Shown one piece after another: positions 51,062 to 59,088 of a stretch of 60,183 nucleotides of DNA. Source of the DNA: CAKSFT01 sp045544615. GTDB lineage: Bacteria > Bacillota > Clostridia > UBA1381. The position numbers were made by a program, and so were the translations under genes. Location of the stretch: NCBI GenBank assembly GCA_045544615.1, contig JAZPZI010000015.1:1-60183 (forward strand), in the 5' to 3' direction. The first letter of the stretch is position 1; each line of letters begins with the position of its first letter. The notes beneath the pieces were generated by a model, which did no database searches, was not told the DNA's origin, and was given only the letters and a program-made list of their open reading frames with translations.

Positions 51062-51655
51062 GCTACGAACAAACCGAACCGCTCGGCGTACCTCTGTACG
51101 CCGTCGGGCAAGCCCTTCGGGTTCGTTTTGTCCGTTCTGCATCTAAATTCCCCGACCAAGGCAGATGTGGGATGTTTGGAACAAGGTGCCATCGGAAAGC
51201 GATGGTTCAAAAACAAAGCCCTTTAAAAGGAAAGCGAACAGAAGAATGTCTGCAAAGCCAGTGCGGTGCACGCCATAGTTTGCGGCAAGAACATCAGCGA
51301 GAATGGGCGAAAAACCATCGACCGCACGGCGGTGGGTAAGAAGTGTACTAAAAGGTATGTAAATTCGGAGAGAAAAAGTCGGGCGAATGAGGAAGATTTT
51401 GCTTCGGCAAAATTTCCGCCCTGAGCTACGCTTTGGGGTGTTTTCAAGAGGGGGACAGCCCCTCTTGGCGACTTTTCCGCCACTTTTCGTCGGTGAAAAG
51501 TGCCATATATTAAAATCGGACAAAATGGGGATGTCGTGATGCTATCTCCAACGGTACAAGAAAAAGGGAATGAATAAATCCATTCCCTACAAATCGTATT
51601 TTTGATATATCTGCTTTTTTCTTGCGTTCCGCAAACTTTAACAACCTCTTTTTTA
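51062..51655. repeat. Composite intergenic repeat region between groEL and smpB
   Basis: No convincing gene lies in these ~600 nt; the open frames present overlap the repeats and have no ribosome sites. Modules: 51078-51117 matches 31436-31475; 51287-51345 matches 35331-35393; 51465-51525 matches 27581-27637 (inverted); 51495-51600 matches 35102-35210 (inverted) and contains palindrome copy 8 (51566-51591); 51611-51650 matches 11296-11340. It therefore joins pieces that are scattered elsewhere in the window. Confidence 0.65.
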
Positions 51656-52120
51656 TCATCTTGCGTTATGTTCCTTGAATGCCCTGTCCATTCTTCTTTG
51701 CGAGTCACGGCTTGCGATGTCGTCACGCTTATCGTAGAGCTTTTTACCCTTACAAACTCCGAGCGAAACCTTGACGAGCGAGCCTTTTAAGTAAACTGAA
51801 AGAGGGATGAGCGAGAATCCGTCCTGCTTTATCTGCCCGATGAGCTTTCGGATTTCCTTTTTGTGTAAAAGGAGCTTTCGGTCACGCAGAGGGTCACGGT
51901 TAAAGATATTCCCCTGCTCATACGGGCTTATGTTCATATGCTTTATCCAAACCTCGCCGCTTGTCACCGATGCGTAGGAATCGGCAAGGCTAACCTTACC
52001 TTGTCGCACCGACTTTACCTCGGTTCCGGCAAGCTCAATGCCTGCCTCGAGCGTTTCGATTATAAAATAGTCGTGTTTTGCACGCTTGTTTTGTGATATA
52101 ACCTTAATATTATCTGCCAT
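51656..52120 (-). CDS. smpB: SsrA-binding protein SmpB
   Basis: This 154-residue tmRNA partner in trans-translation rescues stalled ribosomes. Motifs: VISQNKRAKHDYFI at the start, AGIELAGTEVKSVRQGKVSLADSYA, WIKHMNISPYEQGN, RDRKLLLHKKEI, and the basic C-terminal tail KGKKLYDKRDDIASRDSQRRMDRA. CGGAGA before ATG 52120 sets the start; the much longer upstream frame is spurious. The tmRNA gene itself is not in the adjacent sequence. Confidence 0.96.
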   Translation of the reverse strand: MADNIKVISQNKRAKHDYFIIETLEAGIELAGTEVKSVRQGKVSLADSYASVTSGEVWIKHMNISPYEQGNIFNRDPLRDRKLLLHKKEIRKLIGQIKQDGFSLIPLSVYLKGSLVKVSLGVCKGKKLYDKRDDIASRDSQRRMDRAFKEHNAR

Positions 52121-52252
52121 AATAATCTCCGTAAAATTAAAATAATATATGCCTCTTTTGTTTAGTATATCACATTTTGGGTATAAATAAAATAGGAAAT
52201 TCAAAATTTTACTAAATTTCTTACAATAACTGCCCCAAATGTAAAATAATGC

Positions 52253-52281
52253 TTGATTTATCTCCCGAAATGTATTAAAAT
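52253..52281 (+). promoter_or_regulatory. Promoter of pgi
   Basis: TTGATT and TAAAAT are 17 bp apart, 40 nt before the start. Confidence 0.6.
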
Positions 52282-52320
52282 AATAGTACATATATAAAGT
52301 GATTTCAAGGAGAGAAAATA

Positions 52321-53673
52321 ATGAGCAATTTAACATTTGACTATAAAAAGGCAAGCGCCTTTATCGGAGAACACGAAATGGAGAATATGCGTGGCTATGT
52401 AAAGGTGGCACACGATATAATCCACAACAAAACCGGTGCAGGAAGCGACTTCCTCGGCTGGGTTGACCTGCCTGTTAACTATGACAAGGAAGAATTTGCA
52501 AGAATCAAGAAGGCGGCAGAAAAAATCCGTTCAGATTCAGATGTACTTGTAGTAATCGGTATCGGCGGCTCATACCTCGGTGCACGCTCTGCAATCGAGA
52601 TGCTGTCACATTCTTTCTATAACCTTATCGGCAAAGACGAAAGAAAAGCACCTGTTATCCTCTATGCAGGAAACAGCATAAGCTCAACATATATGGCTGA
52701 CCTTTTGGAAGCAGTTGAGGGCAAGGATATTTCGGTAAATATCATATCAAAGTCAGGTACAACAACCGAGCCGGCGATAGCATTCAGAATCTTTAAGGAG
52801 CTTTTGGAGAAAAAGTACGGCAAAGAGGGCGCAAAGAGCAGAATCTATGCTACAACAGACAAGGCAAGAGGTGCTCTGAAGGCTTTGGCAGACGCTGAAG
52901 GCTACGAAAGCTTTGTTATCCCTGACGATGTTGGCGGCAGATACTCGGTATTGACTGCAGTAGGACTTTTGCCAATCGCAGCAGCCGGAATCGACATTGA
53001 CAAGATTATGCAGGGTGCAGCAGATGCTATGAAGGAATATGCAAACCCTGAGCTTTCAGAGAATATGTGTTATCAGTACGCTGCAGCACGTCAGATTCTC
53101 TTGAAAAAGGGCAAGAATATTGAAATGATGATAAACTTTGAGCCTGCACTTCACTATTTCGGTGAGTGGTGGAAGCAGCTCTTCGGTGAGAGCGAGGGCA
53201 AGGACAACAAGGGTATTTTCCCTGCAGCCTGCGACTTCTCAACCGACCTTCATTCGATGGGACAGTATATCCAGGAGGGTATGAGAATCCTTTTTGAAAC
53301 AGGACTTTCGGTAGAAGAGCCAAGAAAGAACATCACAATCGAGGCAACAGAGGATAACATCGACGGACTTAATTTCCTGGCAGGCAAGGACATCGACTTT
53401 GTAAACCGCAAGGCGGCAGAGGGAACAGTGCTTGCGCATACCGACGGTGGTGTACCGAATCTCACAGTATCTATCCCGAAGCTTGATGAGTATAACTACG
53501 GAAAGCTTGTTTACTTCTTCGAAAAGGCTTGCGGACTCTCGGGTTATCTTTTGGGTGTAAACCCATTCGACCAGCCGGGCGTTGAAGCATATAAGAAGAA
53601 TATGTTTGCACTTCTCGGTAAGCCGGGATATGAGGACCAGAAGGCAGAGCTCGAGAAAAGACTTGGTAAATAA
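52321..53673 (+). CDS. pgi: Glucose-6-phosphate isomerase
   Basis: This cytosolic glycolytic enzyme of 450 residues interconverts glucose-6-phosphate and fructose-6-phosphate. It is the short Firmicutes form. Motifs: VIGIGGSYLGARSAIEML, SKSGTTTEPAIAFRIF (phosphate loop), DDVGGRYSVLTAVGLLPIA (PGI signature) and LHSMGQYIQEG. AAGGAGAG precedes the ATG. The following P-loop protein gene starts 52 nt later with its own AAGGAGG and may share the transcript. Confidence 0.96.
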   Translation: MSNLTFDYKKASAFIGEHEMENMRGYVKVAHDIIHNKTGAGSDFLGWVDLPVNYDKEEFARIKKAAEKIRSDSDVLVVIGIGGSYLGARSAIEMLSHSFYNLIGKDERKAPVILYAGNSISSTYMADLLEAVEGKDISVNIISKSGTTTEPAIAFRIFKELLEKKYGKEGAKSRIYATTDKARGALKALADAEGYESFVIPDDVGGRYSVLTAVGLLPIAAAGIDIDKIMQGAADAMKEYANPELSENMCYQYAAARQILLKKGKNIEMMINFEPALHYFGEWWKQLFGESEGKDNKGIFPAACDFSTDLHSMGQYIQEGMRILFETGLSVEEPRKNITIEATEDNIDGLNFLAGKDIDFVNRKAAEGTVLAHTDGGVPNLTVSIPKLDEYNYGKLVYFFEKACGLSGYLLGVNPFDQPGVEAYKKNMFALLGKPGYEDQKAELEKRLGK

Positions 53674-53724
53674 AATCGCAGGAAATGTGATTTTTAAATA
53701 ATAAATTTTAAGGAGGACACGATT

Positions 53725-54135
53725 ATGATTAAGTTGTTAGTTGGAAAAAAGGGTACCGGTAAGACAAAGGTTTTATTGGAAAAGGTAAATGAGCAGGCTG
53801 CTGCTGCCAACGGCAATGTCGTATTTATCAGCAACGACACAAGCAAGAATATGTACGATATCAAATCAAGCGTAAGAATGGCTGATACTTCAGAATTCGA
53901 TATTGATAACTGGGATGAATTTGTAGGATTTATCTTTGGTATTATCAGCGGTAACTTTGATATAACAGATATCTTTGTAGACGGAACATTGAAGATTGTA
54001 AACCACTCAATCGACGGTTTCGAGGGCTTCCTGGCAAATGTTGAAAAGATTGCTGCAAAGTTTAACATTAACTTTGTATTCTCGGTAAGCATGGATGCAG
54101 CTGAAGCACCTGAATACATCAAAAAATATCTCTAA
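53725..54135 (+). CDS. Small P-loop protein of unknown function
   Basis: This 136-residue protein begins with a Walker A motif, VGKKGTGKTKVLL (residues 6-18). A Walker B-like strand, ITDIFVDG, lies near residue 90. No helicase, kinase or AAA+ landmarks follow, and the size is minimal for an ASCE-type ATPase fold. The C-terminal strand INFVFSVSMDA suggests a complete Rossmann-like core. I do not recognise the family; it seems conserved in style with other clostridial 'ATP-binding' small proteins. It lies between pgi and thrC in the same direction, with AAGGAGG before the ATG. Confidence 0.65.
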   Translation: MIKLLVGKKGTGKTKVLLEKVNEQAAAANGNVVFISNDTSKNMYDIKSSVRMADTSEFDIDNWDEFVGFIFGIISGNFDITDIFVDGTLKIVNHSIDGFEGFLANVEKIAAKFNINFVFSVSMDAAEAPEYIKKYL

Positions 54136-54169
54136 TAACAGCAAAAACCTGAAAGGATGACAAAGGACA

Positions 54170-55669
54170 ATGCAGTATCATAGCACAAGAAACAAGGCGC
54201 TTGGTGTCAGTGCGGCGGAGGCAATCAAGCAGGGACTGTCGGTTGAGGGAGGATTGTTTGTTCCCGAAGCTATTCCGGCAGTAACTTTAGACGAGATAGG
54301 AGCTCTTGCCGGATGTACCTACAGAGAAAGAGCGTACTTTGTTTTAAAGAAGTTCCTCACAGACTTCACAGACGAGGAACTCAGCTACTGTATAAATAAC
54401 GCATACACAAAGGAAAAGTTTGAAACGGAGAATATTGCTCCTGTTTATAAACTAAATGACAATACTTACTTTTTGGAACTCTGGCACGGACCGACCTGTG
54501 CTTTCAAGGATATGGCGCTCCAGATTCTGCCGTATCTTCTGACCACATCAATGAAGAAGACAAACGAAAATGATGAGGTTGTAATACTTGTTGCGACATC
54601 GGGTGATACAGGAAAGGCTGCACTCGAGGGCTTCAAGGATGTTCCGGGCACAAGAATTATAGTATTCTACCCGAACGACGGCGTGAGCGAAATCCAAAAG
54701 CTCCAGATGGTAACCCAGGAGGGCGAAAATGTAGGTGTTGCGGCAGTTGAAGGAAACTTCGACGATGCACAAAGCGGTGTTAAGAAAATCTTTACCGATG
54801 AGGACTATAAGGATATCTTAAAGAACAACGGCTTCAAGCTCTCGAGTGCGAACTCGATTAACTGGGGAAGACTTGTTCCGCAGATAGTTTACTACTTCTC
54901 GGCTTATGCAGATATGTTAGCAGGCGAGGAGATTGAGCTTGGCGAAAAGATTAACATCACCGTTCCGACAGGTAACTTCGGAAACATTCTTGCAGCGTAT
55001 TATGCCTATAAGATGGGACTTCCGGTAAACAAGTTTATCTGTGCATCGAATGTGAATAATGTTCTGACCGATTTCTTGACAGAGGGTGTCTATGATAAAA
55101 ACAGAACCTTCCACACAACTATCTCACCGTCAATGGATATCTTGATTTCGAGTAACCTTGAGAGATTTTTGTATGACCTGTCGGGAAGAGATGATAAGCT
55201 GATTGCATCATGGATGGAAGAGCTCGGGACATCGGGCAAGTATGAAGTAACAGGCGAGATTAAGGTGAAAATCCGTGATCTTTTCTGGGCAGGCTGTGCC
55301 GATGATGACGAAACAAAGGCAACAATCAGCAAATGTATGCAGGATTATGACTATACAATAGATACACATACTGCAGTGGGTAAGGCGGTTTATGATAAGT
55401 ATGTTGCTGAAACAGGCGATGAAACAAAGACCGTGATTGCATCAACAGCAAGTCCTTTCAAGTTCAACCAGAGCGTGCTTGCAGCACTTGGCGGAAACCA
55501 GGCGATTGTGGGCAAGAACGAATTTGAGCTTCTGGATGAGCTTTCAAAGAGAAGTAATATGAACATACCGAAGTCGCTTGCAGAGTTGAAGGAAAAGAGA
55601 CGAATTTTCGACTTAGTGTGCGAGAAGAACGAAATGATAAATGTCGTAAGCGAATTTTTGAATATGTAA
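54170..55669 (+). CDS. thrC: Threonine synthase
   Basis: This PLP enzyme of 499 residues forms threonine from O-phosphohomoserine in the cytosol. It is the long (class II) type, starting MQYHSTRNKALGVSAAEAIKQG. The PLP lysine is Lys113 in HGPTCAFKDMALQ, and the phosphate-binding and substrate regions are VATSGDTGKAALEGF and NSINWGRLVPQIVYYFSAY. AAAGGATGA lies before the ATG. No other threonine genes are adjacent. Confidence 0.95.
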   Translation: MQYHSTRNKALGVSAAEAIKQGLSVEGGLFVPEAIPAVTLDEIGALAGCTYRERAYFVLKKFLTDFTDEELSYCINNAYTKEKFETENIAPVYKLNDNTYFLELWHGPTCAFKDMALQILPYLLTTSMKKTNENDEVVILVATSGDTGKAALEGFKDVPGTRIIVFYPNDGVSEIQKLQMVTQEGENVGVAAVEGNFDDAQSGVKKIFTDEDYKDILKNNGFKLSSANSINWGRLVPQIVYYFSAYADMLAGEEIELGEKINITVPTGNFGNILAAYYAYKMGLPVNKFICASNVNNVLTDFLTEGVYDKNRTFHTTISPSMDILISSNLERFLYDLSGRDDKLIASWMEELGTSGKYEVTGEIKVKIRDLFWAGCADDDETKATISKCMQDYDYTIDTHTAVGKAVYDKYVAETGDETKTVIASTASPFKFNQSVLAALGGNQAIVGKNEFELLDELSKRSNMNIPKSLAELKEKRRIFDLVCEKNEMINVVSEFLNM

Positions 55670-55680
55670 ATTATGTAAGA

Positions 55681-55712
55681 AAAAACGGATTCGAAAGAAT
55701 CCGTTTTTTTTG
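55681..55712. terminator. Terminator between thrC and the toxin gene
   Basis: AAAAACGGATTC-GAAA-GAATCCGTTTTT with T-run on the plus side and A-run on the minus side. It can end both thrC and the minus-strand toxin transcript. Confidence 0.92.
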
Positions 55713-55736
55713 TGTGGGGAATAAGACATTCTCTGA

Positions 55737-56228
55737 TTAAGTGTCTTTATTTAATTCTTCTATCATCATTTGCTCAATTTTCATAGAATCTGGTTGGGTA
55801 GGTGTGAATTTAATGCCATGCCTCATTAGTTTGATTATATTTCTTGCATTCTTTTCAATGGCAGCCAATTTGTTTTCATCTTTGATTTCCATAAAGGAAT
55901 CTTGCTTTATGTATGGATTTTTAATATACTTTTCTATAGTGGGGAACATATCTTGATATAGAAAAGCCTGTTCAACGCCATTAACTTTAATGATTTGAAT
56001 GTGGTTGTGTTTTTTGTTATTCTTTTTCCTGTTCTCGATAATTCTTCTATATTTATCTACTTGTTTGCTACAAGGGATTAACCACAATAAGCCTGTATTA
56101 AAGTCTTTAAAGGCAAAATAATGGGGTCTTTGAGTATCGTCCTTATTCATCTTTAAATATTTTTCACCAACAAAATCAAAGAACTCGTCTTTTATAAAAT
56201 ACAATCTTCCGCTGATAAATTCGCACAT
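55737..56228 (-). CDS. Type III toxin-antitoxin toxin, ToxN/AbiQ superfamily (CptN/TenpN-like)
   Basis: This 163-residue protein is probably an endoribonuclease toxin held inactive by the RNA encoded just upstream. The sequence follows the ToxN/AbiQ pattern: N-terminal strand GRLYFIKDEFFDFVGE, RPHYFAFKDFNTGLLWLIPCS, a basic stretch RKKNNKKHNH, VEQAFLYQDMFPTIEKYI, and a helical C-terminus NARNIIKLMRHGIKFTPTQPD. I read it as nearest to the CptN or TenpN branches. GGAGATT lies before the ATG. Codon use is much more AT-rich than in neighbouring genes, and terminators flank the locus, which suits acquisition by transfer. In known systems the toxin gives phage-abortive infection or plasmid maintenance. 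Confidence 0.85.
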   Translation of the reverse strand: MCEFISGRLYFIKDEFFDFVGEKYLKMNKDDTQRPHYFAFKDFNTGLLWLIPCSKQVDKYRRIIENRKKNNKKHNHIQIIKVNGVEQAFLYQDMFPTIEKYIKNPYIKQDSFMEIKDENKLAAIEKNARNIIKLMRHGIKFTPTQPDSMKIEQMMIEELNKDT

Positions 56229-56250
56229 ACAATCTCCTATATAAGTTTGA

Positions 56251-56275
56251 TAGCCCTCTTTAAAAAAGAGGGCTA
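56251..56275 (-). terminator. Hairpin between antitoxin repeats and toxin gene
   Basis: TAGCCCTCTT pairs with AAGAGGGCTA around five bases. It sits where type III loci carry a read-through terminator between antitoxin RNA and toxin. It has no clear U-run on the minus strand, so partial termination or processing is likely. Confidence 0.7.
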
Positions 56276-56375
56276 TACTTAAGCATTGTCTATTTAATTA
56301 CACGCATGACAATTAGCGAGGAACTAATACATTGCCTATTTATATATTGCGCATGGCAATTAGCGCAGCACTTAA
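56272..56375 (-). ncRNA. Type III antitoxin RNA: about 2.2 tandem 47-nt pseudoknot repeats
   Basis: On the minus strand, repeat 1 (56375-56329) and repeat 2 (56328-56282) are arranged head to tail with a 47-nt period. They share CGCTAATTG(C/T)CATGCG and AAATAG(G/A)CAATG. A partial third copy (TTAAGTATAG) runs into the hairpin. Each unit can form an H-type pseudoknot: in repeat 1 TGCGC pairs with GCGCA, and ATTGCC in the loop pairs with GGCAAT downstream. In repeat 2 the second stem is ATTGTC/GACAAT, a compensatory change. In known systems each processed repeat binds one toxin subunit. The precursor would start near 56427. Confidence 0.85.
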
Positions 56376-56433
56376 CATGTTAATATGATTTTGATAGGCT
56401 TCGTAACCTCATGAACCTATTAGATTCATCCTT

Positions 56434-56462
56434 ATTATACACCATTTTAAGAAAAAAATCAA
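56434..56462 (-). promoter_or_regulatory. Promoter of the type III antitoxin-toxin locus
   Basis: On the minus strand TTGATT and a perfect TATAAT are 17 bp apart, about 60 nt before the first repeat. The 427-nt gap between toxin and gap genes is otherwise AT-rich sequence without a gene. Confidence 0.75.
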
Positions 56463-56617
56463 TAGTATTTTTTATATTTTACAAGATTTTCAATTAAACA
56501 GTATATTTTCTATAATTATTATATGTTACATAGAAGAAAAAGGAAGGTTAAATTTCCCCCTGAAATCGTCAGCATTGAGAATGTTATTTGTCCCCATGTG
56601 TCAAAAACGAATAAAAA

Positions 56618-56645
56618 AATACCGGGCAGATTGCCCGGTATTTTA
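56618..56645. terminator. Terminator of gap
   Basis: AATACCGGGCA pairs with TGCCCGGTATT around GAT, with flanking A- and T-runs. Confidence 0.9.
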
Positions 56646-56655
56646 ATGTCTGAAA

Positions 56656-57669
56656 TTAGTTCAATTCAGCAAAGTACTTGATTGTTCTAACCATCTGGCT
56701 TGTGTATGAGTTTTCGTTATCATACCATGAAACAACCTGTACTTCATACAAATCGTCTGTGATCTTTGCAACCATTGTCTGAGTAGCATCGAACAATGAA
56801 CCGTAACGGATACCAACGATATCTGAAGAAACGATTTCGTCTTCGTTGTAACCAAAGCTTTCTGAAGCCTGAGCCTTCATAGCAGCGTTGATTGCTTCCT
56901 TTGTGATGTCCTTGCCCTTAACAACAGCTGTAAGGATTGTTGTTGAACCTGTTGGAACAGGAACTCTCTGTGCAGCACCGATGAGCTTACCGTTCAATTC
57001 AGGGATAACAAGGCCGATAGCCTTTGCAGCACCTGTTGAGTTAGGAACGATGTTAACAGCACCAGCTCCTGCTCTTCTCAAGTCACCCTTTCTGTGTGGG
57101 CCGTCGAGAATCATCTGGTCGCCTGTGTAAGCGTGGATTGTAGCCATGATACCTGACTGGATTGGTGCGAAATCGTTCAATGCCTTAGCCATAGGAGCCA
57201 AGCAGTTTGTTGTACATGATGCAGCTGAAATGATTGTATCGTCAGCTGTAAGTGTGTTTTCGTTTACGCTGTAAACGATAGTCTTGAGGTCGTTGCCTGC
57301 AGGAGCAGAAATAACAACCTTCTTAGCACCGGCATCGATGTGAGCCTGTGACTTTTCCTTTGAGCAATAGAAACCTGTACATTCCAAAACAACGTCTACG
57401 CCGATTTCTCCCCAAGGAAGATCAGCTGCCTTTGGCTCGCTGTAGATTGTAATCTTCTTACCGTCAACAACGATGTAGTTTTCACCAGCTTCAACTGTGT
57501 GACCATCGTATCTGCCTTGTGATGAGTCATACTTCAAAAGGTGAGCCAACATTTTTGGATCTGTAAGGTCGTTGATAGCAACAACTTCATAACCTTCTGC
57601 ACCAAACATCTGTCTGAATGCAAGACGTCCAATACGTCCGAAACCATTAATCGCAACTTTAACTGCCAT
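56656..57669 (-). CDS. gap: Glyceraldehyde-3-phosphate dehydrogenase (NAD-dependent, type I)
   Basis: This cytosolic glycolytic enzyme of 337 residues oxidises glyceraldehyde-3-phosphate with phosphate and NAD. Motifs: INGFGRIGRLAFR (NAD-binding), AINDLTDPKMLAHLLKYDS, catalytic ISAASCTTNCLAP (Cys), and WYDNENSYTSQMVRTIKYFA at the C-terminus. Codon use is restricted, like that of the SLH protein, indicating high expression. AGGAGG precedes the ATG. It is monocistronic with its own promoter and terminator. Confidence 0.97.
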   Translation of the reverse strand: MAVKVAINGFGRIGRLAFRQMFGAEGYEVVAINDLTDPKMLAHLLKYDSSQGRYDGHTVEAGENYIVVDGKKITIYSEPKAADLPWGEIGVDVVLECTGFYCSKEKSQAHIDAGAKKVVISAPAGNDLKTIVYSVNENTLTADDTIISAASCTTNCLAPMAKALNDFAPIQSGIMATIHAYTGDQMILDGPHRKGDLRRAGAGAVNIVPNSTGAAKAIGLVIPELNGKLIGAAQRVPVPTGSTTILTAVVKGKDITKEAINAAMKAQASESFGYNEDEIVSSDIVGIRYGSLFDATQTMVAKITDDLYEVQVVSWYDNENSYTSQMVRTIKYFAELN

Positions 57670-57733
57670 GATTAATTCCTCCTAAAAAATAATATTATTT
57701 TTCTAAAAGCCTGTATCCCATACAAACTTTATC

Positions 57734-57761
57734 AGTATATATTCTACCTCAAAACTTTCAA
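57734..57761 (-). promoter_or_regulatory. Promoter of gap
   Basis: On the minus strand TTGAAA and TATACT are 16 bp apart, about 65 nt before the start. The rest of the 317-nt gap up to the SGNH gene contains only that gene's promoter. Confidence 0.6.
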
Positions 57762-57909
57762 TTTTACAAGAGCAAATGTTAATTTTCTAACATTTTTGTG
57801 AAATTTTTCATAATGAGCAGATTTTTCGGGTGGTTATTTGGTATATATGGTGTAAAAAGATGCCTATATATAATAGGAAAGAAAAACGTGGATAAAGTGT
57901 GGAATTTTC

Positions 57910-57938
57910 TTGACAGGAGAGATGGTTTGTGGTATAAG
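57910..57938 (+). promoter_or_regulatory. Promoter of the SGNH hydrolase gene
   Basis: TTGACA and TATAAG are 17 bp apart, about 48 nt before the start. Confidence 0.7.
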
Positions 57939-57986
57939 TTTTAATATGGAAGTATATGCGCTTTTTTAAAGAAGGGAAGGATGAAA

Positions 57987-58631
57987 ATGAAAACAATACT
58001 TTTTCAGGGCGATTCAATCACCGATGCCGGCAGAAACCGTGACATAACCTGTCAGCAGATGCACGGAAACGGTTTGGGTAAAGGTTACGCTGCAAGAGCG
58101 GCGTCGAGAATAGGACTGGATTATCCTGGGGAATATACATTTTATAACCGTGGTATCGGCGGAAACAGAAGTGTGGACTTATATGCCCGTATAAAAGAGG
58201 ATATTCTGAACTTAAAGCCCGATTATATGAGCATTTTAATCGGTGTTAACGATGTGTGGCACGAGATTAACCATAACCGTGGCGTATCAACAGAGAAATT
58301 CATAAAGATTTACAGCATGCTCATCGAGGAGGTTAAAGCCGAGCTTCCCGATATCAAGATAATGATTCTTGAGCCATTCGTTCTGGACGGGGAGGCAACT
58401 CACGAAAAAATCGACCTTTTCAGGAAAGAAGTTGCCGAAAAGGCGGCGGCTGCAAAAAAAGTCGCCGAAAAATATTCATTGCCGTTTATAGGTCTGCAGG
58501 CGGATATAGACGAATTGACCAAAAAAGCCCCCGCAGACTACTGGTCGTGGGATGGTGTGCATCCAAACATACCTCTGCACCAATATATAGCGGATAAGTG
58601 GGTAAAGACATTTGAGGAAGAGGTCAGATAA
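57987..58631 (+). CDS. SGNH/GDSL-family esterase
   Basis: This cytosolic esterase of about 214 residues has the four SGNH blocks: FQGDSITDAGR (Ser), NRGIGGNRSVDL (Gly), ILIGVNDVWHEI (Asn) and SWDGVHPNIPLHQYIA (Asp/His). Such single-domain enzymes often deacetylate sugars (rhamnogalacturonan or xylan oligomers). No signal peptide is seen. ATG 57987 is preferred over ATG 57981 because GGAAGG is then 6 nt away; the second possibility changes only two residues. Confidence 0.85.
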   Translation: MKTILFQGDSITDAGRNRDITCQQMHGNGLGKGYAARAASRIGLDYPGEYTFYNRGIGGNRSVDLYARIKEDILNLKPDYMSILIGVNDVWHEINHNRGVSTEKFIKIYSMLIEEVKAELPDIKIMILEPFVLDGEATHEKIDLFRKEVAEKAAAAKKVAEKYSLPFIGLQADIDELTKKAPADYWSWDGVHPNIPLHQYIADKWVKTFEEEVR

Positions 58632-58710
58632 ATGTGCCTCATCACCAAAAAAATGGCTCAAACACAAGAATTTTTGGTAATATTTCGGACAAAAAAATAA
58701 AAAATTATGC

Positions 58711-58740
58711 TTGACATAAGGCATATATCTTTGATATAAT
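58711..58740 (+). promoter_or_regulatory. Promoter of the L7Ae-like/rpsL/rpsG cluster
   Basis: TTGACA and TATAAT are 18 bp apart, 41 nt before the L7Ae-like gene. It means this ribosomal cluster can be expressed without rpoBC, which is usually upstream in Firmicutes. Confidence 0.75.
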
Positions 58741-58781
58741 GTTATAGCTTGGCGTAAAATGGGCAGATGGGAGGCAGAAAG

Positions 58782-59027
58782 ATGATTTCGGATACAGATA
58801 AAAGATACTTGAAAACCGGATTCAAAGAGGTTTTGAAGCTTATCGAAAAGAATGAAGCCGAAAAAGTTTTTATTGCCGAAGATGTGTCGCAAAATATGAA
58901 AGACAAGCTATTGGCCGAAGTTTCGAAAACCTCGTGTGAGGTTATCTATGCAGAGAGTATGAAGGCTCTCGGTGAGATTTCGGGAATTGATGTCGGAGCA
59001 TCGTGTGCTGCGATTATAAAGCATTAA
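58782..59027 (+). CDS. L7Ae-family (YbxF-like) RNA-binding protein
   Basis: This 81-residue protein has the L7Ae/L30e fold. Family members bind kink-turn RNA, and YbxF-like proteins associate with ribosomes in Firmicutes. Visible elements: FKEVLKLIEKNEAEKVFIAEDVSQNMKDKLL, followed by CEVIYAESMKALGEISGIDVGASCAAII, the typical ending. GGGAGG before ATG 58782 decides the start. Its place directly before rpsL is the conserved location of this gene in Firmicutes. Confidence 0.88.
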   Translation: MISDTDKRYLKTGFKEVLKLIEKNEAEKVFIAEDVSQNMKDKLLAEVSKTSCEVIYAESMKALGEISGIDVGASCAAIIKH

Positions 59028-59088
59028 GCTTATATCACCCTCGGGTGTTATAATAAAAATCTAAAAAACAAGGGAGGTGTAACACGGT

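Noticed and set aside
51143..51790. Overlapping open frames of 126-167 codons between groEL and smpB
   Set aside because: They cross shared intergenic repeats and the end of smpB, lack ribosome-binding sites and contain no recognisable protein motif.
51000..52320. tmRNA (ssrA) next to smpB
   Set aside because: No tRNA-Ala-like ends or tag-peptide frame were seen on either strand around smpB.
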